Of a stretch of DNA of 64,000 nt, positions 35,061 through 44,146 are shown in pieces. Position 1 is the first letter of the stretch; each line of letters starts with the position of its first letter. A model generated the notes under the pieces. That model was not told the origin of the DNA, searched no databases, and was given only the letters and a program-made list of their open reading frames with translations. The position numbers and the translations under genes were made by a program. The stretch is taken from the NCBI GenBank assembly GCA_034003325.1, contig JAVEYW010000006.1:68362-132361 (forward strand), in the 5' to 3' direction. This DNA is from Desulfobacterales bacterium. GTDB lineage: Bacteria > Desulfobacterota > Desulfobacteria > Desulfobacterales > JAFDDL01.

Positions 35061-37208
35061 TTAACTTTCATATCCCGGTACCAGCACTTCGCGTTGTTTG
35101 ACGCCGTCCGAAGGTCCGACGACCCCTTCTTTTTCCATGACTTCGATGATGCGGGCTGCGCGATTGTACCCGATGCGAAGATGTCGCTGAATCATGGAGA
35201 TGGACGCCTGCCGGGTTTTTGTCACCAGCGCCACGGCCTCGTCGTATTTTTCATCGAATTCGATTTCTTCATTACCGGTCGCATCTTCCTGACGGGCCTC
35301 GGTGACCTCCTGATCATATGAGGGGGCTGCCTGGCTTTTCAGAAACTCGGTGATTCGGGAGATTTCTTCCTCCGACAAATAGGCGCCATGAATTCTTTGA
35401 AGCTTTGCCGTGCCGGGTGGCAGAAACAGCATATCCCCCATGCCCAGCAGATGTTCCGCCCCGTTGCAGTCGATGATGGTTCGGGAATCGGTTTTGGATG
35501 AGACCTGAAACGTCAATCGGGTCGGGAAGTTGGCCTTGATGATGCCGGTCAGGACATCTACCGAGGGGCGTTGTGTCGCAAGGATCAAGTGAAGTCCGGC
35601 CGCTCGCGCCATTTGGGCCAGACGCATCAGCGAAACCTCCACATCACGGGAAGCGACCATCATCAGATCGGCCAACTCATCGATGATGATGACGATATAA
35701 GGGAGCTTGTTCGGCACGTCTTCTTTGCCCGCTTTTTTATCCTTGTCGATTTTCTGGTTGTATTGCAGAATATTCCGGGCTTTTTTTTCCGAGAGCAGCT
35801 TGTAGCGGTTCTCCATTTCCCGGACCGCCCAAAAAAGCGCATTGGTGGCCTTTTTGACATCGGTCACCACCGGGGTGATCAGGTGCGGAATGCCGTCATA
35901 GGTGGACAACTCAATGCGTTTGGGATCGACCATGATGAATTTGACTTCATCCGGCGTGGCTTTATACAGAAAACTGCATATCATGGTATTGAGTGCGACA
36001 CTTTTCCCTGCGCCGGTTGCGCCGGCGATCAACAAATGGGGCATTTTATCGAGTTCCGCCGCAACGGGATTCCCGACGATATCTTTTCCCAGGCATAAGG
36101 TGAGAAAGGATTTGGATGAATCGAACGCTTCTGATACCAGGACTTCTTTGAAGCGGACCATCTGACGGTTTGCATTGGGAATTTCAATGCCGATAACCGA
36201 TTTTCCGGGAATGGGTGCGACGATGCGAATGCTCATGGCCCGGAGCGCCAGGGCCAGGTCATCGGTCAGATTGACGATTTTGTTGATTTTAACGCCCGGC
36301 GCCGGCTCATATTCAAAGGTGGTGATCACCGGCCCCGGAATAACGGCGACGACCTTGCCGAGCACACCGAAATCTTCAAGCTTCTTTTCGACCAGCCGGG
36401 ACTGCATCTCGAGGTTCTCACGGTTTGTTTCAATGGCCTGTGGCTCCGGATCCACGAGAAAATCGGTGGAAGGCAGTTGAAAGCCGTTATCTTCCCGCAT
36501 GAAGCTGAAGACTTCCTGTTTCGGCTTCGGTATTTTTTTTGTCGCCGGCGAAGGCGGGGGCGGTGCCGTGATGTGTATCTGAATTTCTTTTTCCTTGGTC
36601 GGATTCTTTTTTACCTGTTTCTGATGCCGTTTCTTTTCCCGGCGAACTTTCCATTTGATAAGGATATCTTTGAGTAAAAGCAGTGACAAAGAATAATGCC
36701 GATGGCAGCGCAGGGCAAACGCGTGAATGGAAAAGCCGGTTGCCAGAATAAACCCTGCGATCCATACCAGTATCAAAATGAAAAAACCCCCGGTGGGATT
36801 CGCATAATGAATGAGGAGGGATTTGAGCGGAATGCCGATCAGTCCGCCGGAGGAGATCTTGGTGTTGAAGATTACATAATGGTCTTTTTGAAGGGCGAGC
36901 AGGCTTCCCGTGGTGACGGCCAACACGATGCCGCCGATGACGGTTAAAAGAATGCTTTTGCGCGGGTGTTTACTCAACAGATGAATGCTGGCCAGCATGA
37001 GTATCACGGGTATCCAGAAAGCGCCGATGCCGAAGAGCGAGATCAGAATGTCTGCGGAATAGGCGCCCAGTTTTCCGAAAAGATTATGGACCTGGTGGTC
37101 GGCCGTGGCGTTGTTGATGGAAGGATCCACGGGTGTGAAAGACAACAGGCTGATCAATGTGAAAATCACCAGGAAAAAAAGTAGAAGTCCGACAAGTTCC
37201 TTGCGCAT
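35061..37208 (-). CDS. ftsK: DNA translocase FtsK/SpoIIIE
   Basis: 715 residues. Four N-terminal membrane helices (within 1-165) are followed by a short basic and proline-rich linker (about 185-230), much shorter than in E. coli FtsK, and the motor. Walker A is LLIAGATGAGKSVALN near 388-403 and Walker B is VIIIDELADLMM near 504-515. HLILATQRPSVDVLTGIIKANFP is typical of the family. The C-terminal winged-helix gamma domain (about 640-715, with QASISMIQRHLRIGYNRAARIIEVME) recognises KOPS-like polar sequences. It pumps DNA at the division septum for chromosome dimer resolution. Confidence 0.93.
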   Translation of the reverse strand: MRKELVGLLLFFLVIFTLISLLSFTPVDPSINNATADHQVHNLFGKLGAYSADILISLFGIGAFWIPVILMLASIHLLSKHPRKSILLTVIGGIVLAVTTGSLLALQKDHYVIFNTKISSGGLIGIPLKSLLIHYANPTGGFFILILVWIAGFILATGFSIHAFALRCHRHYSLSLLLLKDILIKWKVRREKKRHQKQVKKNPTKEKEIQIHITAPPPPSPATKKIPKPKQEVFSFMREDNGFQLPSTDFLVDPEPQAIETNRENLEMQSRLVEKKLEDFGVLGKVVAVIPGPVITTFEYEPAPGVKINKIVNLTDDLALALRAMSIRIVAPIPGKSVIGIEIPNANRQMVRFKEVLVSEAFDSSKSFLTLCLGKDIVGNPVAAELDKMPHLLIAGATGAGKSVALNTMICSFLYKATPDEVKFIMVDPKRIELSTYDGIPHLITPVVTDVKKATNALFWAVREMENRYKLLSEKKARNILQYNQKIDKDKKAGKEDVPNKLPYIVIIIDELADLMMVASRDVEVSLMRLAQMARAAGLHLILATQRPSVDVLTGIIKANFPTRLTFQVSSKTDSRTIIDCNGAEHLLGMGDMLFLPPGTAKLQRIHGAYLSEEEISRITEFLKSQAAPSYDQEVTEARQEDATGNEEIEFDEKYDEAVALVTKTRQASISMIQRHLRIGYNRAARIIEVMEKEGVVGPSDGVKQREVLVPGYES

Positions 37209-37291
37209 GGCCTTATCTGCTTGATATTGTTATGTTCGTCATACCGGTTGCCGAAGCTGCCGGGACGCTCCCGCCATTATCCTCGAATTCG

Positions 37292-38959
37292 CTATATTTC
37301 AATAATAAAAGGGAGAATAACGGGACGCCGCTTAATGGTAAAGTAGAAATATTGCCGCAGGGAAGATTTTATTCTTGCCCGGATTTCATTGATTCGATTC
37401 GGGGCATCAGGCCTTATTTCCTCGATTATTTCAAGGATGACACATTGCGCGTCCGCCAAAAGATGCCCGGTCTGGGTTTCAAAAACAAATCCTTGGGAAA
37501 CAAGTTCCGGACCATAGACAATGATACCGGTTTCTTCATCAAGGGCCATATTGACCACCACCAGTCCATCCTCTGACAGGTGTTTGCGTTCCTTTAAGAC
37601 GCTTCGCCCCACATCCCCGATCCCTTTGCCGTCAATAAAGATTCGGCCCGTTGTGACGCGCTCGGGCAAGTGTGCGCCGTGTTTGTCGAACAGAATGACC
37701 TGTCCGTTTTCCGTAAGAATCACGTTTTTTTCAGGAATGCCGACCTGGCGGGCCAAGCGGCTGTGTAAAACCAGGTGCCGATACTCGCCGTGAATCGGAA
37801 TGAAATACCTGGGGTTGGTCAGCTTGATCATGAGCTTAAGCTCTTCCTGAAACGCATGCCCCGAGACGTGAATGCCGGAAATTTTCTCATAGATAACATC
37901 TGCGCCGCGTTTATACAGATTGTTGATGATGCCGGCAATGGCCTTTTCGTTGCCCGGAATAAATTTGGAGCTCAATATGACCGTGTCTTCCGCTTTTATT
38001 TTAATCTGTTTATGAGCGCCGGCGGCCATGCGGGCCAGCGCGGACATGGGTTCCCCCTGGCTTCCCGTCGTGATGATGACCAGTTGATCATCCGGATAGT
38101 TGTCGATCTCGTCAATTCCGATTTCCATGCCTTTTGGAATATCAAGATAGTGAAGCTCCTTGGCAATGCCGATGCTGACCTCAATGCTTTTTCCGTTAAA
38201 AACGATTTTGCTCCCCCGATCCTTGGCGATATTGACCACCTTCTGAATTCGGGCGATGTTGGAAGCAAACAAGGCGACAATAATGCGACCGGTTTTGCCG
38301 GCGATGATCTGCCGAAGCGTATCCCCGATCTGGTCGCCGGAGAAGGTGTACCCTTCCTTTTCCACATTGGTGGAATCGGAGAGCAGGGCCAGCACGCCTT
38401 CTTCCCCGTATTGAGCAAACCGGTTAACATCCGTCGCCATACCGGCCAGTGCCGTGTGGCTAATCTTAAAGTCCCCCGTGTGAATGACAACCCCGAGGGG
38501 GGTTCGAATGGCAAGACCCACCCCATCGATTACGCTGTGGCTTACCCGGATGAACTCAATCTCGAACGGCCCGATTTTTAATGTTTCCCGCGGCTTTACT
38601 TCGTGAAGATCCACCACGCCAAGCAATTCGTGCTCTTGCAGCTTATGACGCACGATGCCGAGCGTAAACGGTGTGCCGAATATCGGCACCGTTTTGATTT
38701 TGAGCAAAAAGGGCAGGGCGCCGATATGATCTTCATGGGCGTGGGTGAGAACCACGGCGCTGATCTTGGAAGCGTTTTGCTTGAGATAATCCATGTCCGG
38801 CGTCACAAAATCGACACCGAGCATATAGTCTTCCGGGAACATCAATCCCGCGTCCACAACGAAGATGGTGTCCCGGCATTCAAACGCCATCATGTTGAGG
38901 CCGATTTCCCCGAGTCCGCCCAGGGGAATTATTTTGAAATGGTCATGAGGGTGATTCAT
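37292..38959 (-). CDS. rnj: Ribonuclease J
   Basis: 555 residues, the standard length. The metallo-beta-lactamase core has the zinc motif THAHEDHIGALP near residues 73-84 and further ligands in HTGDFKISH near 160-168. The beta-CASP insert and the HVSGHAFQEELKLMIKL block near 365-381 follow. PIHGEYRHLVLHSRLA near 390-405 and the C-terminal RNase J domain complete the protein. It acts as a 5'-to-3' exonuclease and endonuclease in RNA maturation and turnover. It lies 83 bp upstream of ftsK on the same strand, so the two may share a message. Confidence 0.92.
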   Translation of the reverse strand: MNHPHDHFKIIPLGGLGEIGLNMMAFECRDTIFVVDAGLMFPEDYMLGVDFVTPDMDYLKQNASKISAVVLTHAHEDHIGALPFLLKIKTVPIFGTPFTLGIVRHKLQEHELLGVVDLHEVKPRETLKIGPFEIEFIRVSHSVIDGVGLAIRTPLGVVIHTGDFKISHTALAGMATDVNRFAQYGEEGVLALLSDSTNVEKEGYTFSGDQIGDTLRQIIAGKTGRIIVALFASNIARIQKVVNIAKDRGSKIVFNGKSIEVSIGIAKELHYLDIPKGMEIGIDEIDNYPDDQLVIITTGSQGEPMSALARMAAGAHKQIKIKAEDTVILSSKFIPGNEKAIAGIINNLYKRGADVIYEKISGIHVSGHAFQEELKLMIKLTNPRYFIPIHGEYRHLVLHSRLARQVGIPEKNVILTENGQVILFDKHGAHLPERVTTGRIFIDGKGIGDVGRSVLKERKHLSEDGLVVVNMALDEETGIIVYGPELVSQGFVFETQTGHLLADAQCVILEIIEEIRPDAPNRINEIRARIKSSLRQYFYFTIKRRPVILPFIIEI

Positions 38960-39092
38960 CTGCTTTTATCCGATCATACCGGCCGGGGGGATGTCTTTTT
39001 TCTTGCAGCCATTGGCCGAAGAAGGCAGTCGCCCGATTTACGGTTTGTTATCGATGGTTGTCGATATGCGTTTGTATGCGGAGCAAAGGGTG

Positions 39093-39425
39093 TTATGCAT
39101 ACAGACCGAGTTCATCAAATATGCCATCCGCCCAACCGATGAGCCAGTTACGCTGCGCTTCCGTGGCATATGCCATGCAATCACACTGCATTTTGTGACG
39201 GGTTCGAATCAATAGCTCACAGGATAGATGATCGGGCGAGAGCACAACCGCAAAAAACATCGGCCGGCACTCGGTATGGGCCTTCTGAAGATCGGTTAAT
39301 AGCGCCTCTTTCAGTTCAAGCCAGTACAGCCCCTTTACGCCGGAGGACTCCAGGTGTGCATCCAGGTATGCTTTCACGGCTTGGTAGTCTTGGTATCGCA
39401 GCCCATCAATAACGTAATGTTTCAT
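39093..39425 (-). CDS. Conserved-looking small protein of unknown function
   Basis: 110 residues from the ATG at 39425; an in-frame codon six residues earlier is less likely. The protein has a compact alpha/beta pattern beginning MKHYVIDGLRYQDYQAVKAYLD, a central strand MFFAVVLSPDHLSCELLIRTR, and two cysteines in HKMQCDCMAYA. It ends GWADGIFDELGLYA. There is no signal or membrane helix. Codon use and composition match the neighbours, so it is probably a real gene. The function is not recognised. It follows the RNase J gene's start on the same strand at 133 bp. Confidence 0.6.
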   Translation of the reverse strand: MKHYVIDGLRYQDYQAVKAYLDAHLESSGVKGLYWLELKEALLTDLQKAHTECRPMFFAVVLSPDHLSCELLIRTRHKMQCDCMAYATEAQRNWLIGWADGIFDELGLYA

Positions 39426-39752
39426 AAAAAGCCCAATTATCACAGTTTATTGTAGCATGCAAGGCGTATGTTGGTGCGGATAAGCGGCTGCAGATCAATT
39501 GACTTTGCAATGAGTCGCCATATAGTGTATCTTCCAAAAATACGTACGGTTTAGCACAATCTGGCAAAGCCATATCAGCCCCTTTTTTGAAACTTGCTTG
39601 AAAAAGCGTGTGGGCTTCGGAGGTAGGTTGTTGTGGCTGCCCAGCTTCCGGCTTTTTCGGATTAGGTTACAGGCGGAAAAGGCGGCCTGGCCTTTGAAGC
39701 CGGAATCCAATCAAACCCGTTAGCGCCCCTTCGGCGAAAAAGAGAGCGGAGT
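39426..39752. other. 327 bp intergenic region with one imperfect hairpin
   Basis: Separates the leftward small gene from the rightward DUF2914 gene. The strongest structure lies at 39601-39657: AAAAAGC pairs with GCTTTTT, and inside it TGGGC (39611-39615) pairs with GCCCA (39639-39643). It could be a bidirectional terminator or part of a structured RNA. No open frame here has a convincing start. Confidence 0.35.
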
Positions 39753-40190
39753 GTGAAAAAAAAGTTTTTTCTTGCCGTCCTTGTTTTTTGTGGAACCCTG
39801 ATCGGTTGCCCACGGGGATCATTTTTTTTATGGGCCCAAGATCCATCCGAACCCGCAGACTCGATGCGCTATGCACTGACGAGCGCCGTCATGTGTGAAG
39901 GAATTCAAGAGGAGATCCCTCTGAATCCGACCATTGTCTTTTCGGTCGGACATGGAAACGCTTATTGCTGGAGCGCATTTGATCAGATAGCCCAGAAAGA
40001 AATAATATATCATTTCTGGTATCGAAAAGATAGGCTGGTAGCGAGCATCAAGCTGGTTCTTCAGCCGCCTCGATGGGCCACTTACAGCAGCATTCGGCTT
40101 AGAGACGCGGACAAAGGCCCTTGGCGGGTTGATATCACGGATAGTGACAACCATGTTCTGAAAACCCTTAGATTCAGTATTTCGGATTAG
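39753..40190 (+). CDS. Exported DUF2914 domain protein
   Basis: 145 residues from a GTG start at 39753. Residues 1-29 form a signal sequence with LIGCPRG inside, so a lipoprotein site at Cys19 is possible though not canonical. The rest is the DUF2914 domain, with VGHGNAYCWSAFDQIAQKE near 66-84 and IYHFWYRKDRL near 86. It ends in beta strands RVDITDSDNHVLKTLRFSI. The function of DUF2914 is not known; it occurs in exported proteins of Proteobacteria. It ends nine bases before the diadenylate cyclase start, so the two are probably co-transcribed. Confidence 0.75.
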   Translation: MKKKFFLAVLVFCGTLIGCPRGSFFLWAQDPSEPADSMRYALTSAVMCEGIQEEIPLNPTIVFSVGHGNAYCWSAFDQIAQKEIIYHFWYRKDRLVASIKLVLQPPRWATYSSIRLRDADKGPWRVDITDSDNHVLKTLRFSISD

Positions 40191-40199
40191 CGTATCGGT

Positions 40200-41624
40200 A
40201 TGTCGATTGATTTTTTTTATACGATCCACTGGCAGGACGTGGTGGATATTGCGCTGAACAGTTATATTCTTTACCGATTATATACCTTGTTTCGTGGTAC
40301 CAACACTTTCCGAGTCCTGATCGGAATCGCTTGCCTGTGGTTTATTCAACGCATTTCTTCGTCCATGGGCTTTTTGGTTACCAGCTGGGCGTTGCAGGGG
40401 ATTACAGCGGCCGCAGCCCTGATCATTATCGTGGTTTTCCGTAATGAAATTAGGTCGGTATTTCAAACTCAAAACTGGCAGGCGCTTTTTTGGGGATCGC
40501 CAAAAGGGGCCGAGCACTCCGATGCCGATCAGATTGCCGATGCCCTGTTTGCGCTGGCGGAAAAGCGGATCGGTGCGATCCTCGTGTTCCCTGGAAAAGA
40601 AGACCTATCCGAGCTGATTCACGGCGGAATTCCCTGGCAGGGCACTGTCTCAACCGAAATGATCGTGAGTATCTTCTGGCCCGGAAACCCAGTTCACGAT
40701 GGCGCGGCTGTCATTATCGGCAATCAGATCAAAACCGTCGGCAGCATATTGCCCCTTACCGATCGCACGGATTTGCCCTCTCACTGGGGAACCCGGCATC
40801 GCGCTGCCGCGGGGCTTACGGAGAGAAGCGATGCGCTGGCCGTGATTGTTTCTGAAGAAAGAGGGCGGGTGATGATGTCCAAAGGGACCGTCATCAGCGA
40901 AATCAAGACACCCCGCGAAATGAAACTGACGTTGCAGTCGCATTTGAACATTCAGGAGAGCCCGGAAAAAGGTATTCAAAGCGAAAAATTCAGAAAGGCG
41001 ATGGTTGCGGTACTCTCATTTGTTCTGGTGGCGAGCGCCTGGGTCGGTTTAAGCCGGGGCCGTGACACCTTGATCAGCCTGGATGTTCCCATTCATTATC
41101 AGAATTTGCGCACCGGAATTGAAATTGTCGAGACTTCCGCCAATACGGTCCGGCTTCAATTGAGTGGATTCAGTACGTTGATCAATGCGGTTCGGCCGGA
41201 CCAAATCGCCATCAAAATCGATCTGGGCGCTGCCGAGCCCGGAAACAATACCTTTCAGATAAATGCGCCCAATGTCTCATTGCCGCCCGGTATTGCGTTG
41301 ACGGGATTAAGCCCTTCCCGTGTGGAGGTGCTTCTTGATGCCGTGACCACCCGAACCTTACCGGTGCAGGTGGATTGGACGGGGAAGCTGCGCGACGGGC
41401 TCTCGCTTACAGCGGTTCGGCTGGAGCCATCAGTGTTGGCGGTCAAAGGCCGCACACAATTGCTCGACGAATTGAAGACCGTTTATACTGAAAAAGTACC
41501 TTTGGATACCATAACGAAAAGCGGATCGCTGGAGGCCAAGCCGGTGCTCGAGGATGCCGTTCGTTTGGGGGAGGGACAGAAAGGGACCATTATTGTTCAC
41601 TATGAGGTGACACAAAGAAACTAA
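40200..41624 (+). CDS. cdaA: Membrane diadenylate cyclase fused to YbbR (CdaR-like) domain
   Basis: 474 residues. Three N-terminal membrane helices (about 14-32, 37-55, 65-80) precede a DisA_N domain. That domain has the catalytic NPVHDGAAVI (Asp167-Gly168-Ala169) and GTRHRAAAGL (Arg199-His200-Arg201), so it should make cyclic di-AMP from two ATP. A fourth helix (267-284) then carries the chain across the membrane into a YbbR-type domain (about 290-474), with repeats such as VRLQLSGFSTLINAVRPDQI. In Firmicutes the YbbR protein CdaR is a separate regulator of CdaA. Here both are one polypeptide. It is convergent by four bases with an RCK potassium channel gene. Confidence 0.88.
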   Translation: MSIDFFYTIHWQDVVDIALNSYILYRLYTLFRGTNTFRVLIGIACLWFIQRISSSMGFLVTSWALQGITAAAALIIIVVFRNEIRSVFQTQNWQALFWGSPKGAEHSDADQIADALFALAEKRIGAILVFPGKEDLSELIHGGIPWQGTVSTEMIVSIFWPGNPVHDGAAVIIGNQIKTVGSILPLTDRTDLPSHWGTRHRAAAGLTERSDALAVIVSEERGRVMMSKGTVISEIKTPREMKLTLQSHLNIQESPEKGIQSEKFRKAMVAVLSFVLVASAWVGLSRGRDTLISLDVPIHYQNLRTGIEIVETSANTVRLQLSGFSTLINAVRPDQIAIKIDLGAAEPGNNTFQINAPNVSLPPGIALTGLSPSRVEVLLDAVTTRTLPVQVDWTGKLRDGLSLTAVRLEPSVLAVKGRTQLLDELKTVYTEKVPLDTITKSGSLEAKPVLEDAVRLGEGQKGTIIVHYEVTQRN

Positions 41625-42616
41625 GTTATTACGATATGCTGCATCTGATGAAGGTCTTCTTTTTTTCCGATGGCCACAATCACATCATTGGCCTCCAGAA
41701 TTTCAGTCGGCGCCGGGTTAAAAACCATCCGGTTGTCCGGCTTTTTAATGGCAACAATAATCACGCCGAAATTACGGCGGATATTGCTGTCCACCAGGGT
41801 TTTTCCGGCGATCGGGGACCCGGTGCCGATCACGGCTTCCTCCATGACAAGGCCAAGCTTGCTGTTCATTAACGCCGTATCCAGAAAATCCACCACGGTG
41901 GGGCGCTTTAAGACCTCCGCCATTCTCTTTCCGCCGATCATATAAGGGCAGACCACTCGGCTGGCACCCGCGCGAAGCAGCTTGGTTTCGTTTTTTTCAT
42001 CGGAGGCCCTGGCAAGAATGAAGATGTCCGGCCGAAGCCCTTTGGCGGTCAGCGTAATATATACATTGTTGGCATCGGAATGGACGGCGGTGACAATACC
42101 CCTGGCGCTGTTTATTCCCGCCTTTATCAGGGCTTCCTCGGAGGTGGCGTCCATGTTGAAATAAAGGTATCCGAGCGCCTCGAGGTCCACGTTTTTTTCC
42201 GGATTTTGTTCAACAATCACAAACGCGATGTTATCCTCGGAGAGTTCGCTGCTGATGATTCGGCCGATTCGCCCGAATCCACAAATGATCCAGTGATTTT
42301 TTAGTCCGGCAATGTTTTTTTTCAACTTGTGCCTCCCCAATATAATGCCCAATTCCCCCTCAATCAGCATTTGAACGAGTTGACCCAGGGTGTAGGTGCC
42401 GACGCTGATGCCGGTGATAATGACGATGATGGTCAAGAGCCGCCCGGCTTCCGATAGGGGTTTTATTTCTGAAAAGCCCACTGTACTGACGGTAATGAGC
42501 GTCATATAAAATGCATCAAAGACGCTCATGTCTTCCAGAAAGGAGTATCCGATTGTACCGCAGGAAATGATAAGAAAGAAAAGCGCCAATGATACTCTGA
42601 GCTTTGAATAATCCAT
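41621..42616 (-). CDS. Potassium channel with RCK (TrkA-N/TrkA-C) domains
   Basis: 331 residues. Two membrane helices (about 7-27 and 60-84) flank a pore loop whose filter reads TVSTVGFSE, with Phe-Ser in place of the usual Tyr-Gly. A Rossmann RCK domain follows (WIICGFGRIGRIISSEL near 108-124, nucleotide-binding glycines and a later acidic residue in FVIVEQNP). A C-terminal TrkA-C/RCK-C domain (about 245-331) completes it. Cyclic di-AMP binds RCK-C domains of potassium channels and transporters in other bacteria. The convergent neighbour makes cyclic di-AMP, so regulation is plausible but only inferred. Confidence 0.87.
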   Translation of the reverse strand: MDYSKLRVSLALFFLIISCGTIGYSFLEDMSVFDAFYMTLITVSTVGFSEIKPLSEAGRLLTIIVIITGISVGTYTLGQLVQMLIEGELGIILGRHKLKKNIAGLKNHWIICGFGRIGRIISSELSEDNIAFVIVEQNPEKNVDLEALGYLYFNMDATSEEALIKAGINSARGIVTAVHSDANNVYITLTAKGLRPDIFILARASDEKNETKLLRAGASRVVCPYMIGGKRMAEVLKRPTVVDFLDTALMNSKLGLVMEEAVIGTGSPIAGKTLVDSNIRRNFGVIIVAIKKPDNRMVFNPAPTEILEANDVIVAIGKKEDLHQMQHIVIT

Positions 42617-42684
42617 ATTACCCGTTCAAGTGGATAGACCGCGGGTTAAAAAATCAATGACGGCATCGGCGATGGTTGTATGAA

Positions 42685-42737
42685 GGGGGGGATTTTAACT
42701 CCCCCCCGAATGTCTCCGGTAGCGGATCCATCCGGAG
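42685..42737 (-). terminator. Double hairpin after ferredoxin gene
   Basis: Two stems lie just downstream (minus strand) of the ferredoxin stop: CTCCGG/CCGGAG (42714-42737), then an eight-pair GGGGGGGA/TCCCCCCC stem (42685-42707) with a seven-base loop. There is no long T tract, so it may act as a terminator or an mRNA stabiliser. Confidence 0.45.
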
Positions 42738-42755
42738 GGGTACGTTGCGATGAAA

Positions 42756-42944
42756 TCAGGTCTCTTCGATCGTAATAGCGCCGGGCTCACATACTTCGAC
42801 GCAGCTTTCACATCCCAGGCACTCTTCGGCATTGACGGGGCTGGACTTGTCGTCCACCATCTCGAACACTTCCACCGGGCAAACATCGACACACTCTTCG
42901 CAGCCTTGGCATTTGTCTTGGTCAACAATCGGGTTAAAAGCCAT
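42756..42944 (-). CDS. 2[4Fe-4S] ferredoxin
   Basis: 62 residues from the ATG at 42944, with GGAG upstream. Two clusters of the bacterial type are seen: CQGCEECVDVCPVEV near residues 12-26 and CLGCESCVEVCEPGAI near 42-57. The second cluster has CEP instead of CP, a common variant. It is a low-potential electron carrier. Neighbours do not show which enzyme it serves, but rnfC at the right edge of the window shows that the cell has ferredoxin-linked electron transport. Confidence 0.92.
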   Translation of the reverse strand: MAFNPIVDQDKCQGCEECVDVCPVEVFEMVDDKSSPVNAEECLGCESCVEVCEPGAITIEET

Positions 42945-43115
42945 TGAACAAATCTCCTTTCTTAATAGTTGGTGAAGGGTGATGACACCACCCAAAATAG
43001 CCATGATGACAAACGAGTCCCTTATATCAATTGTTTCGGCCAGTCAACCTTTCTTATAGCGACCCGGCAAATAAACGGATTTATGGCCGGGTCAGGGGAA
43101 AGCGCTTTGGTTCTG

Positions 43116-44117
43116 TCATGAGACCAGTCCGACGAGGGTATTCACCTGAAGTGTCTTTATGACATGATGGGCGGATGCATCGGATTGAACGCCCGTAACC
43201 GCAGACAGAAACTCGGAGGGTGTTCGGTTGGGGATAACCGCTGTTTTCATGGACCCCTGCGCGCCGGTTGTGTGGGGGGGGACGTCTGTTTCCATGCCGG
43301 TCACATCCGTTGCTCGTGCCAGTTGGACGAGGCGCGAGACGCCTTTGCCCTTCACCAAATCAAGCTGATCCTGTGCGATATCAACAAATATCGTGTTTTC
43401 CGGCGCTTGTTCACTCAGATGTTCAAAAACAGGGCGGCTGTGAGTAATCAGAAGGATGGGCGTGGAATAGCAGGCGGGCTTTTTATCGCCGGAGGAAAGG
43501 TCACAAAAAAATAAACGCGTCCAAGCGGCGAGCCGCTCAGCCGGCATGTAGGCATCCTGATAGTTGTCCGAAGCGGATACCGGGGAAACCGAATTTTGAA
43601 AAAGGGTGTCTTCATCGCCTGTTAAATTCTTGAAAAGGGCGTTTTCCAGGCCAATGGACGCTTGCAGGCAATGTTCGATATCCTCCTGGTGGCGGTCAAA
43701 ATCCTGAGCGAATTGCAAAAAGAGGCAGGCCTGAATGAGGCGCTCTTTTTGCGCGATGAGCTGGTTGGCCGGTTGGTTGTCCTCTTTGAGTTGGTGAGTG
43801 AGTTCGGATCGAATGATAAAGGAGGACGAGTCTTCGACAAAGGGTAATTTTTCGAATTGATAATGTGTTGCTTCGCCTTTTCGATGGCCATGGCGTTCCC
43901 CGAAGGATCGAAATGAAGTTAAGCCGGATTCGATCTCCGATTCAAATTCAGCGGCTGGCACGCGAACGTCCAGCCATCCCATATCCCGCTGTCGCAGGGT
44001 GGCTTCGTCGATATGCCGGGCGGTTGGCTGATAAACGGTCATTTTTTTGAAACAGGCCGACAGCGTGTTGGCCAGATTAGCGGATAGGTGTGTGTATGGA
44101 AAATAGATCGCTTGCAT
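43116..44117 (-). CDS. Protein of unknown function, 333 residues
   Basis: Starts at the ATG at 44117 (MQAIYFPYTHLSANLANTL). The frame is open 54 bases further but without a ribosome-binding site. The protein is soluble. A Gln/Glu/Leu-rich helical middle includes AQKERLIQACLFLQFAQDFDRHQEDIEH (given in parts: AQKERLIQACLFLQ, then FAQDFDRHQEDIEH). Near residue 220 comes a strand-rich stretch, PILLITHSRPVFEHL. No catalytic motif was recognised. It follows the CysK/CysS-like fusion at 29 bp on the same strand, so a functional tie to that unusual protein is possible. Confidence 0.6.
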   Translation of the reverse strand: MQAIYFPYTHLSANLANTLSACFKKMTVYQPTARHIDEATLRQRDMGWLDVRVPAAEFESEIESGLTSFRSFGERHGHRKGEATHYQFEKLPFVEDSSSFIIRSELTHQLKEDNQPANQLIAQKERLIQACLFLQFAQDFDRHQEDIEHCLQASIGLENALFKNLTGDEDTLFQNSVSPVSASDNYQDAYMPAERLAAWTRLFFCDLSSGDKKPACYSTPILLITHSRPVFEHLSEQAPENTIFVDIAQDQLDLVKGKGVSRLVQLARATDVTGMETDVPPHTTGAQGSMKTAVIPNRTPSEFLSAVTGVQSDASAHHVIKTLQVNTLVGLVS

Positions 44118-44146
44118 GATATTCTCGTGATTTTTGGTTCGTTGTG

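Noticed and set aside
37775-38581. 268-codon frame opposite the RNase J gene
   Set aside because: It lies wholly inside a confidently identified gene on the other strand and encodes no known motif.
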